Positions 23,193 to 33,321 of a stretch of DNA of 64,000 nt are shown in pieces (positions within the stretch are counted from its first letter, which is position 1; every line of letters starts with the position of its first letter). Below the pieces are notes generated by a model. The model was not told where the DNA came from, searched no databases, and saw only the letters and a program-made list of their open reading frames with translations. The stretch is from Annulohypoxylon bovei var. microspora (lineage: Eukaryota > Ascomycota > Sordariomycetes > Xylariales > Hypoxylaceae). The translations under genes and the position numbers were made by a program. Where the stretch lies: assembly GCA_022836615.1 (NCBI GenBank), contig MU405210.1:186001-250000 (forward strand). The letters are read 5' to 3'.

Positions 23193-24352
23193 CTACTGTG
23201 ACTTAAGAAAAGGCTCAGGACCCAGGCAGCCAGGTACGTCTGGGTTAGACACGATCAAGTAGTTAGTTAGGTTTTGCATCACGTCTTTTCGATCCAAAGT
23301 TAAATCTTGGATGTTGTCCTTAAAGTTAAAGTTATCATACACAAATACTGCGGTTGGGTCGTGAGCAACCCGTTTAAGATTCAACTGCATTCCCCATTAA
23401 AACCTTGATTTATAACAGAACCCTGGCTGTTAAGACGTACCCGTGACTGCTTTGCCATTTGATCCAAATTTCCCATAATACTTTGATAACTAGCACAAAC
23501 ACCAAACAGAGCAAGCGTGGTAATTACTCGTTTTTGTACCCCATTGCTATGAAGGTACATACCAATAGATAGGGGCAAGAAATTCGACCGAGGTGCATAG
23601 CAACTTAAAAACAGCGCCGTGATCATATAAGCCTTAGCCACCGGGAAAGGCGCATGGGTGCTGGCTTCCGTATTATACGATTTACGACCGCTTCGTTGGT
23701 TGGTGAGGGCTGCCGATAAAAACTTAGCTAGCCCAGGACAGTTGGCTTGGATTTGAGGCCAAGCCTCTTGAAGGGAGTTTTCGATCCAGTCTGTATCACA
23801 GACGTCCTTGACAGCACATGGTCCTTCGCCCGGTGCCATGAATGCTTCCGGGTCAAACCTCCCAAAACAGGGTTGTGGGGATAAGGAGGAGAGCTCGTGG
23901 TGAAAGGTAGGGACGTCCGCGTTCCATTCCTTTGCCTTTGCTTTACTGAACTGCAGTTGGATACCTGCAGCGCTTAAGCGCTTTCGTACTAAAGGGTTTT
24001 GTAGCACTTCGCGCAGATAGCGGACTCTTGACCCGAATTGGTAATTATTTTGTGTTAAAAGATAGTTCTCAAGGAATCGTTTAAACCCATATCTGACACG
24101 ATCTTGCCGTTTGTCCTCCCAAAACTTCTCTGTATCAGACACGATATGAGATAAAAACGGATCGTCGTCGTTTTCGGATTCGTTTTCCTCTTCAGACGCT
24201 GAGACGATCGGTGTAGTATTAGGAAGATCAGACAGTTCAGAAGACAGTTCAGACGTAAGGGGCGGTATAGCGGTATTCGAGTCGTGTTGATTAGGTAGCG
24301 AAGGAGGGAGCAGAGGAGAAGAGGGGTTATTCAAATGCGACGAAATATCCAT
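23193..24352 (-). pseudogene. Truncated DUF6589-type (transposon-associated) gene
   Basis: Exons 23441-24352 and 23193-23384, joined by a clean 56-nt intron (GTACGT donor, CTTAAC branch, TGCAG acceptor), give 367 residues. The N-terminus is Ser/Pro- and acid-rich (EEENESENDDD). The middle (WEDKRQDRVRYGFKRFLE, then LREVLQNPLVRKRLSAAGI) and the part after the intron (HDPTAVFVYDNFNFKD) resemble fungal DUF6589 proteins, a large multi-copy family usually associated with mobile DNA. Such proteins normally continue several hundred residues beyond the YDNFNF motif; here a stop follows only about 50 residues later. I therefore read it as a 3'-truncated remnant, though the surviving frame has no other break. 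Family assignment is from memory of the motif pattern, not a search. An inverted repeat starts 35 bp beyond the stop. Confidence 0.6.
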
Positions 24353-25356
24353 GATGAAGATAAAACAAGATAAAAGCGTCGCAAAAAAACAAAGAAAATT
24401 ATATTAGGTGCGTGATATAATAGTTTGTTAAATAAAACGATTGATGAATACGTTTTGATAATGTGTATCTGAAGGCAATAGGTCACACTAGTTGGCGGTG
24501 TAATACCCTGTGATGTATTACTAATATCCTGTTGTTGTAAACGTACAGATTGCCAGCTTTCAAACCCAAGCCAAATGTAGCCTTATATGGCACAAGCCAC
24601 ACAAAGCCACACAAAGCCACAAAGCTCCCTTTGCCCAGTAAAACCCTTTTACTGCCAACAGTATCAAAATATTTCGAATTGACGTATATTTTGTATGACA
24701 TAAGATGGAATTTCGAACTATTGCTTCTCAGACCAGACTTTGGGAATTCGTGGGTGGGGTAAAAAAAAAAAGGGATCTAATGGTTAGGTATTATTGGTTA
24801 AAAAATGTGGCTTGAAAGGTACAAACGAAATCCCGGAGACTGGTCTAAGCTCGCTGAGATAACGTCTAAGATACCTACACAAGCGAATTTTTATGTAGCC
24901 AGTACTAATAGGTATATACAGCCCACGACGAACACTACCTAACATTTGCTATATCCCAGATATAAGTAAGCTCGCGTGGTCGACAATTCAACGTCGAAGA
25001 AGATAATTAAACCACCTCTACCTCGTACCCAACATACCAAACACACCTGCTCATACCTTAGTAGTTACTCATAACCTTTAACGTACCTAGGTAGTACCTA
25101 GTTTATCCTCGACTTCTACCATCTAAGCGGTAGGTAGCCTTGTCGACGACCCTCCCCCTTCTAGTTGATTCCAACGTATCGTATCGTATTGCAGAGCCTA
25201 CGTATGCCTATGAACGCGTCCTAGACCAATTGAGAATTGCGACTGAATTCGAATCCCAATTGATCTTGCTTGCCCCCTGCCCCCCTGCCATTGCCATTGC
25301 CATGTCCCGACCTGCCCCCCTCAATCACATCTCGCGTTTCGGTTTCTCGTCTGCTC
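24353..25356. other. Intergenic, DUF6589-like 5' flank and RHEB 3' flank
   Basis: No gene is visible. It contains an ACAAAGCCAC short tandem repeat near 24595-24622, an A-run at about 24761, and TACCTAGGTAGTACCTAG repeats near 25085. No terminal repeat matching the 22.5-kb inverted repeat was seen here. Confidence 0.45.
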
Positions 25357-25894
25357 TTACATGATGACGCACTTTCCGCTGTCCGAGGCCTCGTTGGGGT
25401 TCTGTGACTTCTCGACCTGGGCGATGAGCAGCTCGAAGGCCTTGCCGACGTTCTCGTTATAGCGAGCACTCGCCTCGGTCCACGCGCAGTTGAACTCCTC
25501 GGAGAGCTTGCGGCCGTCGTCCTGGCTGACCTGGCGCTGCTCCGGCCGAAGGTCGCTCTTGTTGCCCACGATGACGATCGGCACCCAATCCGTACCCTAG
25601 AGATGCGCCCGCATTCTGTCAGTTTGTGCTGTGCTAGGCTCGATTGGTGGCCGTGATAGTGGCGTTTTTTAGTGCAGGGGTTTGGGCTTGGGCTTGGGCT
25701 TGGGCTTGGGTTGGGAGGGGGGGGGGGGGGGGGAGGGTATGACAAACCAGGTGATTAAAAAACTACACGCGGAACACCCGAACCAAAACGAACGACGGTA
25801 GCGAGTAAACAGATTAGAATAGCATGTAGCCANNNNNNNNNNCGGGCGGGGTGGGCGGGGGGGGGGGGGGCCGCGCCCCCCCCCCCCCCGCCCG

Positions 25895-25927
<33 letters not shown>

Positions 25928-26678
25928 ATGACAAACCAGGTGATTCAAAATCTTCTCGCGGATCACGCGAACCATCTCGAACGACGGTAGCGAGGATACA
26001 GAGTAGACTAGCATGTAGCCATGGATGCCGATGAAGTGCTTCGAGTTCAGGATGCTGTACTCATCCTACAAATCACGGCGCAAGCCTTCCTGTCAGCACA
26101 CAATCGGCGTTTCAATAAGCACCTTACTAGGTAGGTAGGTACCTAGTAAGTAGAGTAGAGAAGGGATTTAGAAGCAAAATTACCTGTCCGGCGGTGTCGA
26201 CGATCTCGGTAGCATAGTCTTGTCCCTTAAAACGAACGACCTTGCTGAACGTGTTCTCGATGGTGGGATAGTAGCTCTCGACGAAGTGGCCGTCGACGAA
26301 CTGAACCGCAAGGGAGGATTTGCCTGCGAAACGAACCCCCGAGGGTTCCAAGCATTAGCGTGTGATTCGCGAAAGCCCGTCAGACAGATTTATGAGATAT
26401 CAGATATGTCATATCGTACGTATGCACGATCCATGGAAGCTCGCATGGAAGCCCGCGTGGGATAGCAAGGTATAGGTAACGGATAAGGGACAAAAAAAAA
26501 AGAAGGATAAGCAGGCAAGCATTGATGTATATTGTGAACATGTACGTGAACATGAACGTGGACATGAAACGTGAATATGAACATTGAAGATGCACACGAC
26601 GAAGGAAGGAAGATCTTACTTACCTACGGATCGGCTGCCGACAATGGCCACCTTCCTCTGCTTGGACGGTGACGGCAT
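25357..26678 (-). CDS. RHB1: RHEB-type small GTPase
   Basis: Ras-superfamily GTPase that activates TORC1 signalling in most eukaryotes (in fission yeast Rhb1). Exons 26624-26678, 26184-26323, 25937-26065 and 25357-25596 give 187 residues. The P-loop is GSRSVGKSS with the Arg characteristic of RHEB in place of the Ras glycine. The effector loop YYPTIENTFSK, G3 DTAGQDEY, G4 NKSDL and G5-like EASAR are present. It ends CVIM, a farnesylation CaaX box. The first intron is long (26324-26623, 300 nt). The third intron as assembled (25597-25936) contains a run of N, long G/C homopolymers and a corrupted second copy of exon 3, so its true length is unknown. The coding exons read cleanly despite this. 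Confidence 0.93.
25680..25735 (+). repeat. (GGGCTT)n and poly-G tract in RHEB intron
   Basis: On the + strand a TTGGGC/GGGCTT array of about five units runs into a poly-G stretch of about 25 G with one A. Four or more G-runs spaced by CTT fit the usual intramolecular G-quadruplex pattern. On the transcribed RHEB RNA the same stretch is C-rich. Confidence 0.75.
25740..25832 (-). other. Corrupted duplicate of RHEB exon 3 (probable assembly artefact)
   Basis: These 93 nt align without gaps to 25929-26021 (part of intact RHEB exon 3 and its donor) at about 81 of 93 positions. The differences are all substitutions, mostly to A on the + strand, and they break the reading frame. The copy ends exactly at the run of N. 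This pattern fits a low-quality read end placed beside a gap better than a true exon duplication. Confidence 0.7.
25833..25842. other. Assembly gap (10 N) followed by G/C homopolymers
   Basis: Ten N followed by about 85 nt made almost only of G-runs and C-runs (25843-25927). The sequence on either side should not be trusted for length. Confidence 0.95.
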
Positions 26679-28078
26679 TTACGCGGGGGAGCTTGACTAA
26701 GAACTGTGATATCGTGTTGCTAGAAAGTGCCTAGTAGTATTATTATATGTCAGGTACACTTTCATATAAGCACGATAGAGTAATGCTGATGCATAAACAC
26801 GTACGTAGCAGCGGTCGGGCGTGGGGGAGGGGAGGGAAGTAGAAATGTCAACGTCAATGTAATAAAAGCGTCGGGTTGTATATGTCTCTGCGCGCGGTAT
26901 GTGCGCGGAGGCATGTGTTGGTTGTATAGTAGTGAGGTTTCGAGTGTAACTGTTATAGCTGTTATAGCTGCTATAGCTACCTAGGTAGTATTGTAGCTAC
27001 TAGGTAGGTAGGTATTGTAGCGTAGAGGGGAATTGTGACGGTTTGATCGATTTAGAGTAGCGTAGCTGTCAACACGACAGTTTATTTTTTTTGACATGGG
27101 CAAATTCGAAACATTGAAACATTGAAACATGGGCGCGGGATGGCGGATGGTGCACACCTTTTTCTTAATACTCTTTCTCTCTCTTCTCCTTTCTTCAAGG
27201 CTCTTGAATCAGGCAACACGTTTGTGTGTGTTTATGACGTGCAGCAGATGTTACCCAAGATACGATACGATACCACGCATTCGAATCAAAACTCGAGAAG
27301 CATTTGGCCTATGTATGAGGTCAGAAGTGTCCTTCTCTCCTGTTTTGTACATGAGCTGAACGAGAACAGCTACTAACAGCACCTAGAAAAACAAGTTGAC
27401 CTCCAGGGCTTGGAAATTTTTACACCTTAGGTCTTCTTTTTTTTCCCCCTAGCCTTCCTAGACAAGAAAAGTGAAAAAGCTCATACCAAGCACATGCTTT
27501 GGACTTGGAATTGGAATCAATTGATTGCCTGTAGGCGGGGTACAGATATATAGCAACATAACCCTTAGAGGTTAGCAGATGCATAGGTATGTACAAGTAC
27601 CTAAGGTACATACATATACCTGTAGAACCTATGTATGTAGTAATTGTTCAATTAACACATGCGAGTTCATCTTTGAATCCATACCGGTGATCCATGATCC
27701 TAACGGCTAACCAAGGTTATGCTAGGTATCCATGCGAGCACGGCTAGCTGAGGCATCTCAAGGCTAGTACATAGTATGTATGCCCTATGTATTGAGTTCC
27801 TATTAATAACATTTACTTTGACATAGGTAATGATAACAATGAACTCATAAAGGGGACCAATAAGGGGGACCAATAAGGGGGACCAATAGGGGATTCGTCC
27901 GGTAACCTTTTGCTAAACCACCCATCCACCATCATTGATTGTGTGGGTGAGCGCGGGGCAGGGCCCAGGCTCCGGTAAAATACAAATCCATGTGCGCAGC
28001 TTACTGTGCATTCGGTCTATGTAGGTGTCGCACCTTAGCTGCTTAAGGTACCCTGGCTTCAAGTGAAATAGGGTAACA
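26679..28078. other. RHEB promoter and gene-poor intergenic DNA
   Basis: No conserved gene. It holds repeated TATAGC and TAGGTAGG tracts (26955-27012) and a 13-nt tandem repeat at 27850-27889. The open frames at 27122-27376 and 27420-27611 look random. Confidence 0.5.
27850..27889. repeat. 13-nt tandem repeat with CCAAT, 3 copies
   Basis: The unit AAGGGGGACCAAT is repeated three times with one G missing in the first copy. Each unit carries a CCAAT pentamer. No gene starts close by. Confidence 0.75.
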
Positions 28079-28320
28079 TACCGTAGCGGCAAAAGGTGGT
28101 TCCAAAAAATGATTCCATATTATAAAACGTGCCTAAATTATAACTAAGGTTGACTCGTTTTCTAAGCGTTTTAAGGTCAAAATCATTTTTAGCAAAAAAT
28201 CATTTTACAGCAAGAAATCGTTTTATATTATAAAATTATTTTCTATTTTTTCTCGTCACCCTCCCTGCTATTTACCACCTAGCCACCCATCTACATGTCT
28301 ACAAGTCTACAAATCTGTTG

Positions 28321-28455
28321 GTTTACTAGTCTACTGGTTTACTGGTTTACTGGTTTACTGGTTTACTGGTTTACTGGTCTACTGGTTTACTGGTTTACTG
28401 GTTTACTGGTTTACTGGTCGTTTACTGATCTACTGCTACGCATCTACTGATTTAC
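28321..28455. repeat. GTTTACTG octamer minisatellite
   Basis: About a dozen copies of GTTTACTG, with a few variants (GTCTACTG, TGATCTACTG), inside the candidate TIR element. Confidence 0.85.
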
Positions 28456-28529
28456 TGCAACCCATCTACTGATCTAGTAAGCTTGGCACGACAATGATGT
28501 TGACGATGTGGATGTGTGGATGTGTGGGT

Positions 28530-28552
28530 GGATGGATGGATGGATGGATGGA
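28530..28552. repeat. (GGAT)n microsatellite
   Basis: About five GGAT units flanked by GTGTGGAT variants, within the candidate TIR element. Confidence 0.8.
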
Positions 28553-28619
28553 TGTGTGGATGTGTGGATGTAAAAGGTAAAAGAAAAGAAAAAATAAATT
28601 CCAAGTTTTTTTTCTTTAA

Positions 28620-28685
28620 GTGTTGCTGTTGCTGCTGTGCATGTGGGGTTTTTTGCTGCTGTAGGTGTTCCAACGTTGTTGCTAC

Positions 28686-28717
<32 letters not shown>

Positions 28718-28765
28718 TACTAGAGTGTTGTTGTAGGTGTTGTAGGTGCTGTTGTAGGTGTGGGT
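28620..28765. repeat. CTG-rich trinucleotide repeat region
   Basis: Interrupted CTG/TTG repeats, longest near 28685-28722. On the minus strand they open a Gln/Ala/His-rich frame (28452-28784) that I do not regard as a gene. Confidence 0.75.
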
Positions 28766-29041
28766 GTTGATGGCAGGTAACCAAGGAAACGAGAGAAAAA
28801 ACTTCTAAGTTTTCTGTAAGAGGGCTTGTAAAGGTGGTAAAAAGGGAGTAAAATGGTTTTACTCGAAGTAATGATTCTGGGTTTAAAAATCATTCTGATC
28901 TTTAAAATCGGTATATCGTAAGCATGTACTCCCCCATACAGTTTATATGGGAGGGTACATGGAAATGTTAAAATGATTTTAAAGTCAAAATGGTTTTAAA
29001 AATAAAATCATTATTACAACACACCTTTTCCCGCTATGGTA

Positions 29042-29490
29042 GGCAGATAGGGTAGCATAAGGTGGCATAAGTTAGGTAGCATTCCTGCGGCTCAAACTGA
29101 AGAATCGTAGAGGTTGTAATATCAAATTCCAGACTCGTACTTCTCTTCGATTCAACGCAATTCTATGTCCTGGGTATAGTCCTATTCCTACGTTGCTTAC
29201 CTACCTACCTATCCACCGTTGCTCATTCCATTACCCATACATACGTTATCGTTGTTTTAATGGTAGTTTGACATCGTCCAAAGGACACCCGTTGAAGGTA
29301 ATGCCGATAGAAATCATCATAGACGTCTCCATCCCCCTATCTTCGAGGCACCTGATGGCAAAAACGCATCAACCCCTTTCGTATCCCTTCGCAAAGCTGA
29401 TATTCTAACAGTAAATCCTGCATGTAGATGATCCTACAAAAAACATGCCGCGTCATGGGACCCGTCCCGTCTATGTAAGCCGCCTCCGGA
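29042..29490. other. Downstream flank of WAPL, no gene
   Basis: Contains a CCTA tract (29200-29213) and presumably the WAPL 3'UTR. The open frames at 29193-29408 (+) and 29337-29585 (-) show no motif; the second is an out-of-frame extension over the WAPL end. Confidence 0.5.
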
Positions 29491-32216
29491 TCAATCATAT
29501 GCAGCCTGGTCTTCCAGTTGATGCACCAGATCCTGAAGCCGCTCGGTATAACTACTATGGCCCCGTGAACTACCTTCGCCTTCATCTACGCTCTGTTCCA
29601 CTTTTCTATGGTGGGTAAGGAACTCGCGTAGTGAATCGAGTAGCGGTTCAATACTCTTAGCTGAATGACCAGACCGTATTTTCTGTCGTACAGGTGCGTA
29701 TAGAGCTAGGTAGCCTAGCAAAACCGTCAAGTATCCGAAGGCGACGTTCAGATGGCTGGTCTCCATTGAATCGGCCTAGCTTCTTGTTAGTAGAAGGCAG
29801 TAAACATGAGACTTGCTCGACTTACTTCTGCAGTCCTCCTGTAATTCTCTAAAAATAATCGGACAAGCTCGTCAACTGGCCGTTGGCCGTCATGATGACA
29901 GTCATTTATAACCTGTCTTACGAGCGAGCTGTGTTCCGAAAAGTTGATCAGAATGCCTAGCCGTAGAACCAAGCTGTCGAGGATCCCATCGACCCAGGTG
30001 TCTTGAGATAGCGATTCCCAAATGCGGGTAAAATTGCTAGAAATTGACCCTGCTAAAGCCGGTATAAGTCCTTTTGACACAAATATTTCTGGTGCTTCCA
30101 GGCTATTATTTGTCAGGTTGATAGTAAGCTTCAAGACGGCATCCTCTAGAAGCTTGCTCTCACTCTCCTGGGCCGTAACATCCGGCACTACATTTCGCGA
30201 AGAAGCTCCGAAAACGTCAGCTACAATTGGGAGATATCGAACAACCCAACCAACGCCTACACGCTGCGATTCTGCAATGCTGACAGCATAAAATTCAAGA
30301 ATCGATAGAGCATGAGCAAGATCAATCGCTTCCGCTGCTATCGGATAGTTCCAATGCTCGGTGTTTTCTGCCGCCTCCGAAAGTACCGTGAAGAGGGCCT
30401 CTGTTACGGCCGGAGAGAAGATCGCGGGATCTCTGGCGGCGTTGACATCATGGGCAACGAGTAAGTGTAGACATTTGAGAACAAGACTCCTCGGCGAAAT
30501 GGATGATGGGCTAGCTTTGTCCCAGACTGATAACTCGCGTAGCGAAGTTTGAATAGCGATAAGAGTAGTTTGACTCCTCTTAGATAAATTGCTCTTTCTG
30601 TCCCGCGCTATTACCTTGACATCCTTAGGTATGCCGAGTAAGTGAGCAAACATGCCTGCAGGGTTCCCAAGCCGGACGAGTTGCTGTATGTGCGACGAGG
30701 GCCATTTTGCGAGTATCGTCGCAAGGATGGATAATATGAGGTACCCAGATATAATGTCGGACTCTTTGCCCATGTCTTTCAACAATGCCGCCTCGACACC
30801 GTGATCACGGCATTGCCACATATATGCCTTGTCCTTGATTTTCTCTGCTACTTGTAGCAACGCCGCCCTGCGAGACGACGAAGGTTTGCTGCTTGGAGAA
30901 CCAATCTGGTCAGCCAAGTCCTGCATCGTATCGGCTACACGGGAATTTGCTCCAGCCTGTCTCAATTCGTGAATATTTCGAAGCTTCGAGTTAGGCGAAC
31001 CAGTAATTGCGAGGTCATCGTCATCAAAGGCTCCCTTGGCGGTAGTTGCTTTCTTCGGGGTTCCCAGTTCCAAACGTCTTCCCTTCAATGAAACTGATGT
31101 CTCTTCGGGTAGAATGAGAGCTTCCAGCAAATCGCCTTCCTCTTCTAACACTTTTCTGCCTTGGCCGTATGTAAATTTGAGCGCACTGCTGGAGCGTGCA
31201 AAAGTCCTGACGCTAGTCGCTTGCGATGCCGCGGTATCACGACTTGGGGTTTGAGGCAATGGCTGCGAGTCCAGCATTGAAACGCCACTGGCCTGGTGGG
31301 TTAAAGTCGGTTGACTTGATTCCGCCTGACATTCGAGGTCCTCATCAGCTGATTCGATTGCTTCTCCATCCTCCTCCTCATCCTTGGTTTGCTCAACCAG
31401 TGCATCAATCAACCGTCTTCTACGCTTTTTTGAAACGCTCTCAGGAGCTAGTTGAGGCGCAAGTCGAACCTCTTTATTTACTCTATTTGCAGATGCACTT
31501 GAACTCGCACGTGAGGCTATTGGCTTTGCAATATTTTCGCGGGCGAAGCGCAACGGGATTTGGTGTTGTATATTGCCTTGCTTCGCTTTCCCTGCTACCT
31601 TCGTCTCTAACGCTGATGACGTTGACCCTTTGTTAGCTATGCCTTTAGACTGTCTTGAAGTTTTCGGTGGTGTTGGCGTCGGGGGTGGACTCGAAAGGCT
31701 GGGTTCGGCTGTGTCAATATCCATTGATTCTGGAGAAGTCGGACGGGCGCGTTGTCGTGAAGTAGATGTGACTGTTTTACTGGTACTGGTACTGGTACTA
31801 GCAAACGTAGATGGGCGCGATCGAGGAGGTATGCGACTAAAAGTAACACTTTTTTGGCTGGTCTGAGCAGGTTCCTGTGCTCGCCCCTTAGACGCATACA
31901 CCTGGGATATATTGCGCTTCCGACCCAAGTTTTTCAGGTCCTCCTGTGAGCTAATTGGGCTGGTCTTGTTACGACGAGCCCCATCAAGGCTTGAGGAGGG
32001 TGAAGCAGGATCGCGTTGCGGTGAGGTGAGAAGCGAAGGTCGTCGATGCGTTACGGTAGCCCTGTGTTTTGTAACGGGAGAGCCGTCATCATCTTCTGGT
32101 ATAGGTGGGAAAGCAGCTGGCGTGAAGACTGTTTTTGGTTGTCTTTTACGGGCGGCCTTCCCATAGGTCATCAACCCTTTCTTGCGCGGAGCGCTGAATT
32201 CTTGCTTTGTAGCCAT
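29491..32216 (-). CDS. WPL1: Wings apart-like (WAPL/Wpl1) cohesin release factor
   Basis: Nuclear regulator that binds Pds5-cohesin and opens the ring to release it from chromatin. Exons 29826-32216 and 29491-29775, joined over a 50-nt intron, give 891 residues. The N-terminal ~400 residues are a low-complexity Ser/Pro/Lys-rich region with many basic patches (KKRRRRLIDAL) and acidic patches (EEDGEAIESADEDLE). The C-terminal half is the helical WAPL domain, starting around RNIHELRQAG and including MQDLADQIGSPS, MWQCRDHGVEAALLKDMG, LNLTNNSLEAPE-like TINLTNNSLEAPEIF and the HSSLVRQVINDC region. The last exon restores ETSHLNVAFGYLTVLLGYLAL, a typical terminal helix. The start ATG at 32216 is the only good one upstream. 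Identification rests on domain pattern and is good. Confidence 0.88.
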
Positions 32217-33321
32217 GGTAGCTCTTAATTAATCGTTGTGGCTTATGGTGGCAGCGGTTGGAATCTTGCCAACATAAAAAGATTAAATATTCATAGCGAT
32301 AAGGATGGTGGGATATCGAACGTGATGAGGTGTGATAAAGTTCAGGTAAACAGATACGAGACGCGCTTGTAGTAGCCTTGCAGCAGGCGACGGAGTTTAG
32401 GTTAAAGTAATGGGTTAGTTGAGGGTGGCAAGATGGTGTCGCGCTTTGTTCTAGATGGGATACGGGATCAAATTGTCTTATAGAGTGGAAGGTGGCAGAA
32501 AGTGAAGCGCAACCAAAAAAAGGTTGTTGTAGATGGTGATTCCGTGATTCACGCTGATGCTCGGGACATTTTTCCAATGCAGTGAATATTGCCGCGTCGG
32601 TCTTGCCTTTCCATTGTTACCTGTTACCTGCTAATGACGGAAGCATCCACCCACTATTAAACTCAGCTATGTACATACACACAGGTAAGAATAGCCCTTT
32701 GTAGCGACCACCGTCCCCAGCTGAAAGCCTGAAACAACCTGGCAAGTAGGTTCATAGGTACTTCCAAGGTTCACTAAGTAACGCACGCGGGGCTTCTAGG
32801 GCGCCAAGACTTTTAGGAATTGCCTATTGGGGCTTATCGTATTAACCTTCGTTTTTTACAAGTCAGCTCCACGAGCCTCGCTTTATGGTTAGGATTATCG
32901 TTATATTGGAACAGCCTACAAACTAGCCTATCATTCAATATCGACTATTTTCAAACTGAGGTTCATTCCTTTGATTATCTTGGAAATCTGACCCTCTTGA
33001 GTCTCCTCTCATATTGAACTAAATATTTAAGCTCGCTTCTCTATTTTCAGACTAGTCTTTTGGCTTGTGGGGTCTTTAGCATTTATATCTCGATTTTTTA
33101 TTCGATATCGGCGACGAAATATATCCGCGTAGACACATCACAGATAGCCAAGAATCTTCCTCGCCCCCCCTTGACTACTTACGTTGTATAATCACAATCT
33201 TCTCTACCAAGTAGAAATACCTCTCTAAGCGTCACCGCAACTCTGTGCTTCCTAAACAACGTACAATCTTCCCGGGGTGTCACGTATTGCCCTATTCACC
33301 GCCTACGGGGTATAATATAGG
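32217..33321. other. Divergent promoter region of WAPL and UPRT
   Basis: A 1.1-kb spacer between two divergent genes. No conserved coding region, no clear factor site. The part before UPRT is pyrimidine-rich. Confidence 0.5.

Larger units (their letters stand above)
28081..29039. mobile_element. Candidate TA-flanked element with terminal inverted repeats
   Basis: The left end CCGTAGCGGCAAAAGGTG (28081-28098) matches the reverse complement of the right end (29022-29039) at 16 of 18 positions, and weaker similarity (about 36 of 48) continues inward. A TA dinucleotide lies directly outside each end (28079-28080 and 29040-29041), as expected for Tc1/mariner-like insertions. The 959-bp interior has no transposase. 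It contains an octamer minisatellite, (GGAT)n, (CTG)n and a 16-bp-stem hairpin at 28923-28961. A MITE-like non-autonomous element is the simplest reading; chance similarity in AT-rich DNA is the alternative. Confidence 0.5.

Noticed and set aside
23381..23440. Frameshift in the DUF6589-like gene
   Set aside because: The apparent break is explained by a 56-nt intron with consensus splice sites and phase 0 on both sides.
28452..28784. Gln/Ala/His-rich 110-codon minus frame
   Set aside because: Produced by the interrupted CTG/TTG repeat inside the candidate TIR element; no start context or neighbours.
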